From Desmonostoc vinosum HA7617-LM4 (lineage in GTDB: Bacteria; Cyanobacteriota; Cyanobacteriia; Cyanobacteriales; Nostocaceae), in NCBI GenBank assembly GCA_019359515.1, contig JAHHHC010000005.1, forward strand, positions 62,001 to 126,000: a DNA stretch of 64,000 nucleotides, written 5' to 3'. Made by a program: the position numbers and the translations under genes. Shown here piece by piece: positions 17,523 through 26,400 of this stretch. The notes beneath the pieces were generated by a model. That model did not search any database. It had not been told where the DNA came from and saw nothing but the letters and a program-made list of their open reading frames with translations. Every line of letters starts with the position of its first letter. The first letter of the stretch is position 1.

Positions 17523-19535
17523 ATGAGCATTTCGACTTCCGTGTTGAGTGATCTGCTAAAGACTCTCCCTCACCTACGGCCCCAGCTATATTTTAAGGCT
17601 TCTTTAACGGCGCTCTCCCATGCGATGGAAGACCAAGTTTTGGCTGCGACTCTAGTCCAGCCTTTAGTGATTGCTAGCTTCCAACGAGAGCGATTCTATC
17701 GCCAAGAAGCCCATCGCTATCAGCGTCTGTCTCAGAGAAGTGATCAAATATACGTATTATCTGCACCAGAAACAGATTTTACCAATAGCTCAGAATACTA
17801 TGAAAAAGTAGCTTTTGAGCCAGAGGATGCTTTAAGTCAAGAATGGCATTTAGTAGTCATCGCGCATAATTATGCTACTTGTTTAGTCTGCCGAGAAAGT
17901 CTTGGCTCCATTGCTAAAAATAAGCAACTACCAGAGCTAAGTCCCAGCCTGGATATGGATACAGCGCGAAGATTTGAAGGAATTTGGACTTCAGAGAGGG
18001 GCGTTAGTATCAAAGCAGCTCAATTGCTACTAGACAGGATTTTGGTCTATAGACCAGATTTAACAGGCAAAATTGCCCAAGCACGCCAGAGATTTGGCAT
18101 TGGGGAACAAGGAAGTAAATCTGGGGCAGTGCAAATCAACGAGTATGCTTGTGATATCGATACTGACCCCTTTGTGCAGCGTTTAGTCACTTATCTGCAA
18201 GCAAGTCAATACAAATTACACAAAGCTTATCGTTCGATCGCAGCCCAAGCACGTAAAGAGCGTTTAGTCAACTCAATTAGTACCGCAATTCGGCGATCGC
18301 TCGATCCTCACGAAGTTCTCCAAGTCGCAGCGCAAGAATTAGGGCAACATCTAGAAGCTTGTCGCTGTCTAATTTACCGCGCTCAAGTCACAGATAGCCA
18401 AGCCATCATCGAACACGAGTTTCTCACCCCCGGTGTAGTATCCGTTTGCGGGCAAACTTGGGAGTTAGAGCAAAATCCTCTATTTCGAGAAATCGTCAAA
18501 GAAGACGAAGGCGTTTGTGTTAGCGATACAATGACCGACCCCCGCGTTACTAATTCGGCGGGACTGTCTTTGATTGCTAAAAAATTTGCCATTCGCTCTT
18601 GGCTGATAGAACCAGTATTCTTTCAAGGGCGATTGTTAGGTATAGTAGAGTTACACTACTGTAGTCTGCCACCCCATGATTGGCAGCCTGGAGAATTAGA
18701 TTTGGTAGAAGCGATCGCCACTCACGTAGGTGCAGCCCTCATCCAAGCTGAAGCTTACGCCAACTTAGAAGAACTTAACAAGCAATTAGAAGCTCTAGAC
18801 CGCACCCGCAGCAATCTAATTGCCATCACTGGACACGAACTCCGCACCCCCCTATCCACAATTCAAGTGTGCTTAGAAAGTCTTGCCAGTGAGCCAGATA
18901 TGCCTCTAGAGTTGCAGCAAGTGATGATTAACACAGCACTTTCCGACTCAGAACGGATGCGGAAACTAGTGCAAGATTTCCTGACACTTTCCAACCTCGA
19001 AAGCGGTCGGGTAGAATGGCATCCAGAATCTCTCAGCTTACAAGAGTGTGTGGATTTAGCACTTAGCCGCACCCGCACCCGTTCCTCAACAACAGAAAAA
19101 CCCCCCCAAATCAAAACTCAAATTACTCAAAACTTACCCCTAGTGAAAGCTGATGGCGATTGGTTAGTAGAAGTACTGGCAAAACTCATAGACAACGCAT
19201 ATAAATTTACGCCATCAGCCGGAGAAATTACTATTAAAGCTACTCGTAACAGCAATCAAATGGTTGAGGTGACAGTAGCCGATACCGGACGTGGCATAGA
19301 ACCTAATCGTCTAGAAGTAGTTTTTGACCGCTTTTATCAAGAAGAGGGAGCGCTACGCCGTACCGCTGGTGGTACAGGATTGGGTTTGGCAATTTGCCGC
19401 CAAATTGTCAATGGCTGGGGTGGTCAAATTTGGGCAGAATCAAAAGGCAAAGACCAAGGTAGCCAGTTTCACTTTACCGTTCCCATCGTCCAGGGGAGCA
19501 AAGAGGAAAAGCGCTCAAGAGTTAAGAGTCGCTAG
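17523..19535 (+). CDS. DICT-GAF sensor histidine kinase
   Basis: A 670-residue soluble sensor kinase. The N-terminal part (about 1-160) looks like a DICT sensory domain (LYFKASLTALSHAMEDQVLAA, LVVIAHNYATCLVC). A GAF domain covers about 250-420. The HisKA helix has His438 in ITGHELRTPLS, and a C-terminal HATPase domain has DNAYKF (N box), DTGRGIEP (G1) and GGTGLGLAI (G2). No receiver domain, so it should signal to a separate regulator, and none is adjacent. The ATG at 17523 is chosen over one at 17487; neither has a strong ribosome-binding site. Confidence 0.88.
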   Translation: MSISTSVLSDLLKTLPHLRPQLYFKASLTALSHAMEDQVLAATLVQPLVIASFQRERFYRQEAHRYQRLSQRSDQIYVLSAPETDFTNSSEYYEKVAFEPEDALSQEWHLVVIAHNYATCLVCRESLGSIAKNKQLPELSPSLDMDTARRFEGIWTSERGVSIKAAQLLLDRILVYRPDLTGKIAQARQRFGIGEQGSKSGAVQINEYACDIDTDPFVQRLVTYLQASQYKLHKAYRSIAAQARKERLVNSISTAIRRSLDPHEVLQVAAQELGQHLEACRCLIYRAQVTDSQAIIEHEFLTPGVVSVCGQTWELEQNPLFREIVKEDEGVCVSDTMTDPRVTNSAGLSLIAKKFAIRSWLIEPVFFQGRLLGIVELHYCSLPPHDWQPGELDLVEAIATHVGAALIQAEAYANLEELNKQLEALDRTRSNLIAITGHELRTPLSTIQVCLESLASEPDMPLELQQVMINTALSDSERMRKLVQDFLTLSNLESGRVEWHPESLSLQECVDLALSRTRTRSSTTEKPPQIKTQITQNLPLVKADGDWLVEVLAKLIDNAYKFTPSAGEITIKATRNSNQMVEVTVADTGRGIEPNRLEVVFDRFYQEEGALRRTAGGTGLGLAICRQIVNGWGGQIWAESKGKDQGSQFHFTVPIVQGSKEEKRSRVKSR

Positions 19536-19577
19536 GAATGGACAGGGGGAGATAGGGGACGCGGAGAATAATCAATA

Positions 19578-19742
19578 GACCTCTTGCAAAAGTCGGATAC
19601 TCGCCAGAAAATAAATTTTCTGGCTGATAACTCAAGTCGGTTTCAACCGACTAATAACAGTATTTTTAGTCCGTTTCAACGGACTTTTGCTATTAGGCAG
19701 AGACTTGAGTCTCTGACGGTTCAAGTATTTTTGCAAGAAGTC
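19578..19742. mobile_element. TA-flanked 165-bp element with three internal hairpins
   Basis: Ends GACCTCTTGCAAAAGT and (minus strand) GACTTCTTGCAAAAAT, flanked by TA at 19576-19577 and 19743-19744. Inside are three consecutive palindromes: AGTCGGTTTCAACCGACT, AGTCCGTTTCAACGGACT and CAGAGACTTGAGTCTCTG. Same end family as 16805-16990. Confidence 0.65.
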
Positions 19743-19877
19743 TAATGACAATTCCCCAGTACCCCCATTCCCTGCTCCCTGTTCCCTTCTACTAAAAACT
19801 GTTACAGTCTATGACGCGATCGCAATATGACCCTGGTCGCAGTGTTACGATGCCCTAAAAACGTTGAGAGAGTACTT

Positions 19878-20300
19878 ATGGCAGAAACACTTTCTGGACA
19901 AACGCCGTTGTTCGCTGGCAGCACTGGTGGCTTGCTAACAAAAGCAAAAGTAGAAGAAGTGTACGCAATCACCTGGAATAGCCCAAAACAGCAAGTTTTT
20001 GAATTGCCTACAGGCGGTGCTGCTACCATGCTGCAAGGTGACAACTTGCTGTATATAGCTCGCAAAGAATATGGTATTGCTTTGGGTGGTCAACTCCGGA
20101 AATTCAAAATCACAAACTACAAAATTTACCGGATTCTACCCAACGGAGAAACTACCGCAATTCACCCAGCTGATGGTGTCTTCCCAGAAAAAGTGAACGA
20201 AGGTCGCGACAAAGTACGCTATGTAGACCGCCGCATTGGACAAAACCCCAGTCCAGTTAAACTTAAGTTTAGCGGTGTTGCTACCTACGATGCTCCCTAA
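19878..20300 (+). CDS. psaD: Photosystem I subunit II (PsaD)
   Basis: PsaD is the stromal-side extrinsic subunit of photosystem I that docks ferredoxin. The 140-residue protein matches throughout: [50 protein letters not shown], and a C-terminal basic region [15 protein letters not shown]. The frame extends 17 residues upstream, but the ATG at 19878 gives the usual length. A trpE gene follows on the same strand after about 430 bp of repeats, the same gene order I recall from Synechocystis (slr0737-slr0738). Confidence 0.97.
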   Translation: MAETLSGQTPLFAGSTGGLLTKAKVEEVYAITWNSPKQQVFELPTGGAATMLQGDNLLYIARKEYGIALGGQLRKFKITNYKIYRILPNGETTAIHPADGVFPEKVNEGRDKVRYVDRRIGQNPSPVKLKFSGVATYDAP

Positions 20301-20729
20301 CTAGCGGCTCATCTAAAAAGGGAACAGGGAATAGGGAATAGGGAACAGTTTTTCTGTCTGACAAAGTTCTGAGTGGAGATTTCCTCCACTCAACGCTAGT
20401 GGCGCTCCTGTGTCGCTAACGCTAACTTTCAAGTCGAGAAACTTGCCCTATTTCCTATTCCCTATTCAGGGAAAGTGGTATTTTTTAGCTAAAGTATAAA
20501 AATATACCTAAAAATCCTGTTCCCCTTCTCCTGTCGGAGACGCTGCGCGAACGGGTGATGCTCCTAACGTCGCTAACGCTGCGCTAACGCCACTTTGCCA
20601 GACGCTCGATGACTCGCTCTAAGCGAAGCTATGCCGCAGGCTTTACGCTGCGCTATCGTGACGGAGACCGCCAAGACGGCAAGTAGACTCACCTGTTGCC
20701 CGTTCCCTATTCCTTCTTTAAATGCCTTA
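20301..20729. repeat. psaD-trpE intergenic region with repeats
   Basis: Contains GGGAATAGGGAACAG-type repeats (20320-20348), a hairpin GAGTGGAG-ATTTC-CTCCACTC at 20371-20391 that could mark the end of psaD transcription, and the dispersed GC-rich block AGCGAAGCTATGCCGCAGGC near 20623. No gene seen. Confidence 0.6.
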
Positions 20730-22262
20730 ATGATTTTTCCTAATTTTTCTGAATTTTCTACTCTAGTCCAGCAAGGTAATTTTGTTCCTGTATATCAGGA
20801 ATGGGTCGCTGACTTAGATACACCAGTATCTGCTTGGTATAAAGTATGTGCAGATCAGCCCTACAGCTTTTTGTTGGAATCGGTGGAAGGTGGAGAAAAA
20901 CTAGGACGCTATAGTTTAGTGGGTTGTGATCCGCTATGGATTTTGGAGGCTAGAGGCGATAAGACTACTCAGATACACCGCGATGGTTCTCAGGTGGTTT
21001 TTACAGGCGACCCTTTTATCGCTCTCACCAACTGTTTAGCAGATTATCATCCAGTCAAGTTACCACAGCTACCCGCCGGAATTGGTGGATTATTTGGGTT
21101 TTGGGGCTACGAATTGATTCGCTGGATAGAACCGCGTGTACCAATTCATCCACCAGAGCAGAGAAATATTCCTGATGGGTTGTGGATGCAAGTAGACCAT
21201 CTGTTGATTTTTGATCAGGTAAAACGTAAGATTTGGGCGATCGCCTACGCTGATTTACGTCATATAGAAACAAGCAGTAGCACATTGATAGAATCGGCAT
21301 ATCAAAAAGCGTGCGATCGTGTTAACCAAATGGTTAGCAAGCTATCATTGCCCCTATCACCGCAAAAAACCATATTTGAATGGACATTCCCAGGAAATAA
21401 AACAGCAGATCAAGCACAAGAATACACTAGCAACTTTACTCAGCCAGATTTTTGTGCCAGCGTCCAAAAAGCCAAGGAATATATTAGAGCGGGAGATATT
21501 TTCCAAGTTGTAATTTCTCAGCAACTCTCAACAGAATATACAGGCGAACCCTTTGCTCTTTATCGTTCCCTACGTCAGATTAATCCTTCGCCTTACATGG
21601 CTTACTTTAACTTTCAAGACTGGCAAATTATTGGCTCCAGTCCAGAAGTAATGGTAAAAGCCGAACGAGATTTAGATGGTGAAACAATAGCAACACTACG
21701 CCCAATTGCCGGAACACGTCCACGGGGAAAAACAACCAAAGAAGATACAGATCTTGCTGAAGATTTACTCAAAGATCCCAAAGAAGTTGCTGAACACGTC
21801 ATGCTCGTTGATTTAGGGCGAAATGACTTAGGGCGGGTTTGCGAAAGCGGTAGTGTCAAAGTCGATGAACTAATGGTAATTGAGCGTTATTCTCATGTCA
21901 TGCACATTGTTAGCAACGTCGTTGGTAAACTAGCCAAGAACAAAACAGCATGGGATTTAATGAAAGCTTGCTTTCCAGCGGGTACAGTCAGCGGCGCACC
22001 CAAAATTCGTGCTATGGAAATTATTTATGAATTAGAACCTAGTCGCCGGGGTGTTTATTCAGGGGTATATGGATATTACGATTTTGAAGGACAATTAAAT
22101 AGTGCTATAGCAATTCGCACCATGGTGTTGCGTAATAACACTGTGAATGTCCAAGCTGGTGCAGGCTTAGTAGCTGATTCCGAGCCAGAGAAAGAATATG
22201 AAGAGACACTAAATAAAGCCAAAGGATTGTTAGAAGCAATTCGCTGCTTACGTAATTCGTAA
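20730..22262 (+). CDS. trpE: Anthranilate synthase component I
   Basis: TrpE makes anthranilate from chorismate and glutamine-derived ammonia, the first step of tryptophan synthesis. The 510-residue protein has the regulatory motif LLESVEGGEKLGRYS near the N terminus (Trp-binding LLES), then the chorismate-binding domain with LRPIAGTRPRG, DLGRNDLGRV, AGTVSGAPKIRAME and GAGLVADSEPEKEYEET. The ATG at 20730 is chosen because upstream codons derive from a dispersed repeat. The last residues (RNS) and the stop fall where a TTCGTAATGACGC repeat begins, so the repeat has supplied the end of the gene. The glutamine amidotransferase subunit is not nearby. Confidence 0.95.
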   Translation: MIFPNFSEFSTLVQQGNFVPVYQEWVADLDTPVSAWYKVCADQPYSFLLESVEGGEKLGRYSLVGCDPLWILEARGDKTTQIHRDGSQVVFTGDPFIALTNCLADYHPVKLPQLPAGIGGLFGFWGYELIRWIEPRVPIHPPEQRNIPDGLWMQVDHLLIFDQVKRKIWAIAYADLRHIETSSSTLIESAYQKACDRVNQMVSKLSLPLSPQKTIFEWTFPGNKTADQAQEYTSNFTQPDFCASVQKAKEYIRAGDIFQVVISQQLSTEYTGEPFALYRSLRQINPSPYMAYFNFQDWQIIGSSPEVMVKAERDLDGETIATLRPIAGTRPRGKTTKEDTDLAEDLLKDPKEVAEHVMLVDLGRNDLGRVCESGSVKVDELMVIERYSHVMHIVSNVVGKLAKNKTAWDLMKACFPAGTVSGAPKIRAMEIIYELEPSRRGVYSGVYGYYDFEGQLNSAIAIRTMVLRNNTVNVQAGAGLVADSEPEKEYEETLNKAKGLLEAIRCLRNS

Positions 22263-22484
22263 TGACGCTCCTACGGATGCTCGTACCGACGCTCGTTCCT
22301 CGCTACCGCTGCGCTAATGCTATCGCTGTGAAGTGCGTAATTCGTAATTCAAAAATAAAACCTCCTCCTGCCCCCATTCTCCGTGGGCTTCTCTGCGAGA
22401 CGCTACGCGTAGCTTGCTGAAGCAAAGGGGTACAACTTGACTCAGCCCACTCCCCACTCCTATCTACTTGAGGTGACAACAAAA

Positions 22485-22754
22485 ATGGAATTTGATTTTA
22501 TTACTGCTTTAGGAATATCAGCAGGAGTACTAACCACCATTGCGTATCTACCTCAACTCATCAAAACTTGGAAATCAAAATCAGCTGATGACCTTTCTTG
22601 GAGTATGCTGATTGTTTTGTGTACAGGCATTATTTTATGGCTGATATATGGTTTTTCTGTTCAAGATTTGCCGATTATTGGTGCTAATATTGTTACCTTA
22701 ATTTTTGCTTCTATCATTTTGATATTGAAGATCAAATACAAAAACCAAGAATAG
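22485..22754 (+). CDS. SemiSWEET-type sugar transporter
   Basis: An 89-residue membrane protein with three predicted transmembrane helices and the PQ-loop motif AYLPQLIKTWKSKSADDLSW (Pro23-Gln24) of SemiSWEETs. These act as dimers that move sugars such as sucrose down a gradient. The ATG at 22485 is preceded by GAGGTGAC; the frame upstream starts in a low-complexity stretch and is rejected. It stands alone, followed by a repeat-rich gap. Confidence 0.88.
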   Translation: MEFDFITALGISAGVLTTIAYLPQLIKTWKSKSADDLSWSMLIVLCTGIILWLIYGFSVQDLPIIGANIVTLIFASIILILKIKYKNQE

Positions 22755-22770
22755 CTGTAGCGATTCATTT

Positions 22771-23046
22771 AACAAGTTCCGTAGGTTTACAGCACTTTGC
22801 AAGTAAATGAAGTACACATCTTAAATATGATAAATCTTGTGGGGTGGGCATCCTGCCCGCCCTTGTGTACTTCATTCAGATGAAATGTGCTGTAAGTCCC
22901 CCGGTTCTATAATCGGCAAGTTTTGTGTTGGGGTCTTACAAAGTTGAGGCAGTGTGATCTTGGGGGTTTCCCCCATGAACAACTGCCGTCAGAGCGGAGG
23001 AAACCTCCGCTCTGACTTTGCGCTAAATCCCCATTACAAAGCTTAA
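22771..23046. repeat. Dispersed intergenic repeat R1, copy B (interrupted by MITE)
   Basis: Counterpart of 5811-6256. It lacks the 221-bp insertion present in copy A but carries a 103-bp insertion that copy A lacks. The GCGGAGG...CCTCCGC stem near 22995-23018 differs from copy A. Confidence 0.75.
22790..22892. mobile_element. TA-flanked 103-bp MITE with 28-bp terminal inverted repeats
   Basis: The left end CAGCACTTTGCAAGTAAATG and the minus-strand right end CAGCACATTTCATCTGAATG both continue into AAGTACAC. TA flanks at 22788-22789 and 22893-22894. The uninterrupted sequence GGGTTTAAGTCCCCC is present in repeat copy A at 5823-5837, giving an internal empty-site proof of insertion at TA. Confidence 0.85.
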
Positions 23047-23487
23047 TTACGAATTACGAATTACGTTAGCGCAGCGTAAAGCCTGCGGCATAGCTTCGCT
23101 TAGAGCGAGTCCTCGATAGCGTCAGCGTTAGCGACACAGGAGCGTCGCGTCATTACGAATTATTTAAATCCCCATTGCAAAACTTAATTACGCGCTTCGC
23201 AGCGGTAGTGAGTCCGCGATAGCGTTAGCGTAAAGCCTGCGGCATAGCTTCGCTTAGAGCGAGTCATCTCCCAAGGGGAGACGCCAAAGGCGAACGAGCG
23301 TCGGTACGAGCGTCAGCGGTAGCGACACAGGAGCGTCGCGTCATTACAAATTACGAATTACGAATTACGAATTACGAATTATTACCGCGCTGGTTCACCT
23401 GCTCCCCAAAGCAATGAGATACTTTTTTCGTTGGAAGCCGCTTATGTCTGGGAACACTAAATCCAGAAATTTGCTGGATTTATCAGT

Positions 23488-26400
23488 ATGATTAGCAGTC
23501 AAGCCAGTATTCCCAAATACCAAGTAACAGAAGAAATTTATAATGGTTCTAGAACTGTGGTTTATCGAGGGTATCGAGAAACTGACTCTTTACCCGTAGT
23601 GATTAAACTCCTGAAAAATCCTTATCCGAGTTTGAGCGAACTGGTACAGTTTCGCAATCAGTACACCATTGCCAAAAATCTTAACTCACCTGTTATTATC
23701 CAAACCTATAGCCTAGAACTTTATCAAAATGGCTATGCGTTAGTGATGGAAGATTTTGGGGGGATTTCACTTAAAGATTATTTTACTTCTATAGAGACGT
23801 TGCACGTCAAGTCTCTAGAAGAATTTTTAGAAATAGCGATCGCTCTGTGCAACATCTTAGATATTCTCTATCGAGAGCGGATTATTCATAAAGATATTAA
23901 ACCCAGGAATATTTTAATTAACCCCCAAACTAAACAAGTTAAATTAATTGACTTTAGTATTGCATCTTTGCTACCACGAGAAACTCAAACCTTGATTAAT
24001 CCTAATGTCTTAGAGGGGACGCTGGCATATATTTCCCCAGAACAAACAGGCAGAATGAATCGAGGTATTGACTATCGGACAGACTTATATTCTTTAGGTG
24101 TGACTTTATATGAAATACTGACAGGTAAATTACCGTTTCCATCACATGATGCAATGGAATTGGTACATTGTCATATTGCTAAACCATCACCCTTAGTATA
24201 CGAAATCAACTCAGAAATTCCGTATGTACTCTCTGAAATTATCAACAAATTGATGGCGAAAAATGCTGAAGACCGCTATCAAAGTGCCTTGGGATTGAAA
24301 TATGACTTAGAAACATGTTTACATCAACTACAAAAAATAGGAGAAATTCAGAGTTTTGCAATTGCCCAAAGGGATGTGTGCGATCGCTTCCTCGTATGCG
24401 ACAAACTCTATGGACGAGAACAGGAAGTGCAAACGCTGCTAGAAGCCTTTGAACGGGTTACAAATGGAGCATCAGTTCTGATGCTGGTGGCAGGCTTTTC
24501 TGGTATTGGCAAAACCGCCGTGGTTAATGAAGTGCATAAGCCGATTGTCCGGTGTAACGGCTACTTCATCAAAGGCAAGTATGATCAGTTCAACCGCAAC
24601 ATTCCCTTGGATGCATTTGTGCAAGCCTTTCAAGATTTGATGGGACAACTGTTGAGTGAAAGTGACAAACAATTGGCGCAGTGGAAAGACAAAATTCTAT
24701 CTGTTTTGGGAGAGAACGGGCAGGTAATGATTGAGGTGATTCCAGAATTGAAGCAGATTATTGGTCAACAACCCCCTGCACCGGAACTCTCGGGCAATGC
24801 CGCTCAGAACCGCTTCAATCTATTGTTTGTCAAGTTTATTGGCGTGTTTACCACAAGGGAGCATCCGTTGGTGATGTTCCTTGATGACTTGCAATGGGCA
24901 GATTCGACCTCGCTTAATTTGATGCAGGTATTACTGAATGGAACTGAACAAGGCTACTTGTTTATCATTGGTGCCTATCGAGATAACGAAGTCTTCCCGG
25001 CACATCCGCTGATGCTGACGCTAGAAGAGATGAAAAAAGCTCAAGCAACTATCAGCGCTCTCACCCTGAACCCGTTAAGTCAAGTAAACATCAATTGTCT
25101 GATTGCCGATACCCTCACTTGTTCAAAAGAACTGGCGCTGCCATTAACGGAGTTGGTTTATCAAAAAACCAAGGGCAATCCATTCTTTACAACACAATTT
25201 CTCAGAACTTTGCATGAAGAAGGGTACATCACTTTTGAGCCACAAGCCAGATACTGGCAGTGTGATATTGTCAAGGTGAAAGCGCTCTCACTTACCGATG
25301 ATGTCGTCGAATTCATGGCGATGCAACTGCAAAAGTTGCCTGATGCCACCCAAAATGTTCTTAAGCTTGCTGCCTGTATTGGCGCTCAGTTTGATTTAGA
25401 AACCCTGGCGATCATCTCTGAGCGATCGCCCGAAACCACCGCCGTCGCCCTATGGAAAGCCTTGCAAGAAGGATTGATTATACCACAAACTGAAGTCTAC
25501 AAGTTTTACCAGATCGAAAACACCCCACTCCCCACTCCCCAACGCAGTGGCTTCTCCCCACTCCCCACTCAACATTGCTTTTACCGCTTCCTGCATGATC
25601 GCGTTCAACAGGCAGCATACGAATTGATTCCTACCTCGCAAAAGCAAGCTACTCATCGCAAAATAGGTCAATTATTGTTAGCAAGTATGTCCATTGAAGC
25701 ACAACAAGCAAATAGTTTTGAGATTGTGCGGCATTTGAACATTGGTGCTGAGTCGATTGGCGATCGCGCATTATTAAATCAATTGGCTCAATTAAATTTA
25801 GTCGCTGGCATTAGAGCCAAAAAGTCAACGGCTTACATAAGTGCGATCGACCATTTCAGCAAAGGGATTTCACTTCTGACAATAAATGCTTGGCAGGAGC
25901 AGTACGACATCACTCTGAATCTGCACAATGAAATTGTGGAAGCTTATTTGCTCACTGCTCAGTTCAATCAAGTAGAGCAGTGGGCACAGGCTGTCCTACA
26001 ACACGCGAAAACGGTATTAGATACCGTAAAAGCCTATATTGCGCGAATTCAAGCCTACATTGCCCAAAACAACCTACCGCTGGCAGAACAAACCGCACTC
26101 TCTATTCTCAAGCAACTTCATATCGAGTTTCCAGAAAATCCCACGGCAGTAGAAGTCCAGCAGGCTTTGGCTGCAACTCAAACTCGCTTTGCCTGCTATG
26201 CTACCGCAGCACTGATACAGCTTGAGCAGATGACCGATCCAGTCTACTTAGCAGCAATGGAGATATTAGTAACAGTTGTTACAGCATCTCACCAATCGGT
26301 ATCACCCCTATTTCCTCTAATTGTCTGCAAACAAATCGATCTATCGCTTGAGCATGGAAATTCACTCGCTTCTGCTTCTAGCTATTCCTGGTTTGGGTTA

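Larger units (their letters stand above)
22755..23487. other. Intergenic repeat cluster
   Basis: Holds repeat R1 copy B (22771-23046) interrupted by a 103-bp MITE (22790-22892), then two inverted copies of the GC-rich dispersed block (23062-23155 and 23205-23340) and an AATTACG heptamer run (23345-23382). No gene seen. Confidence 0.75.
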
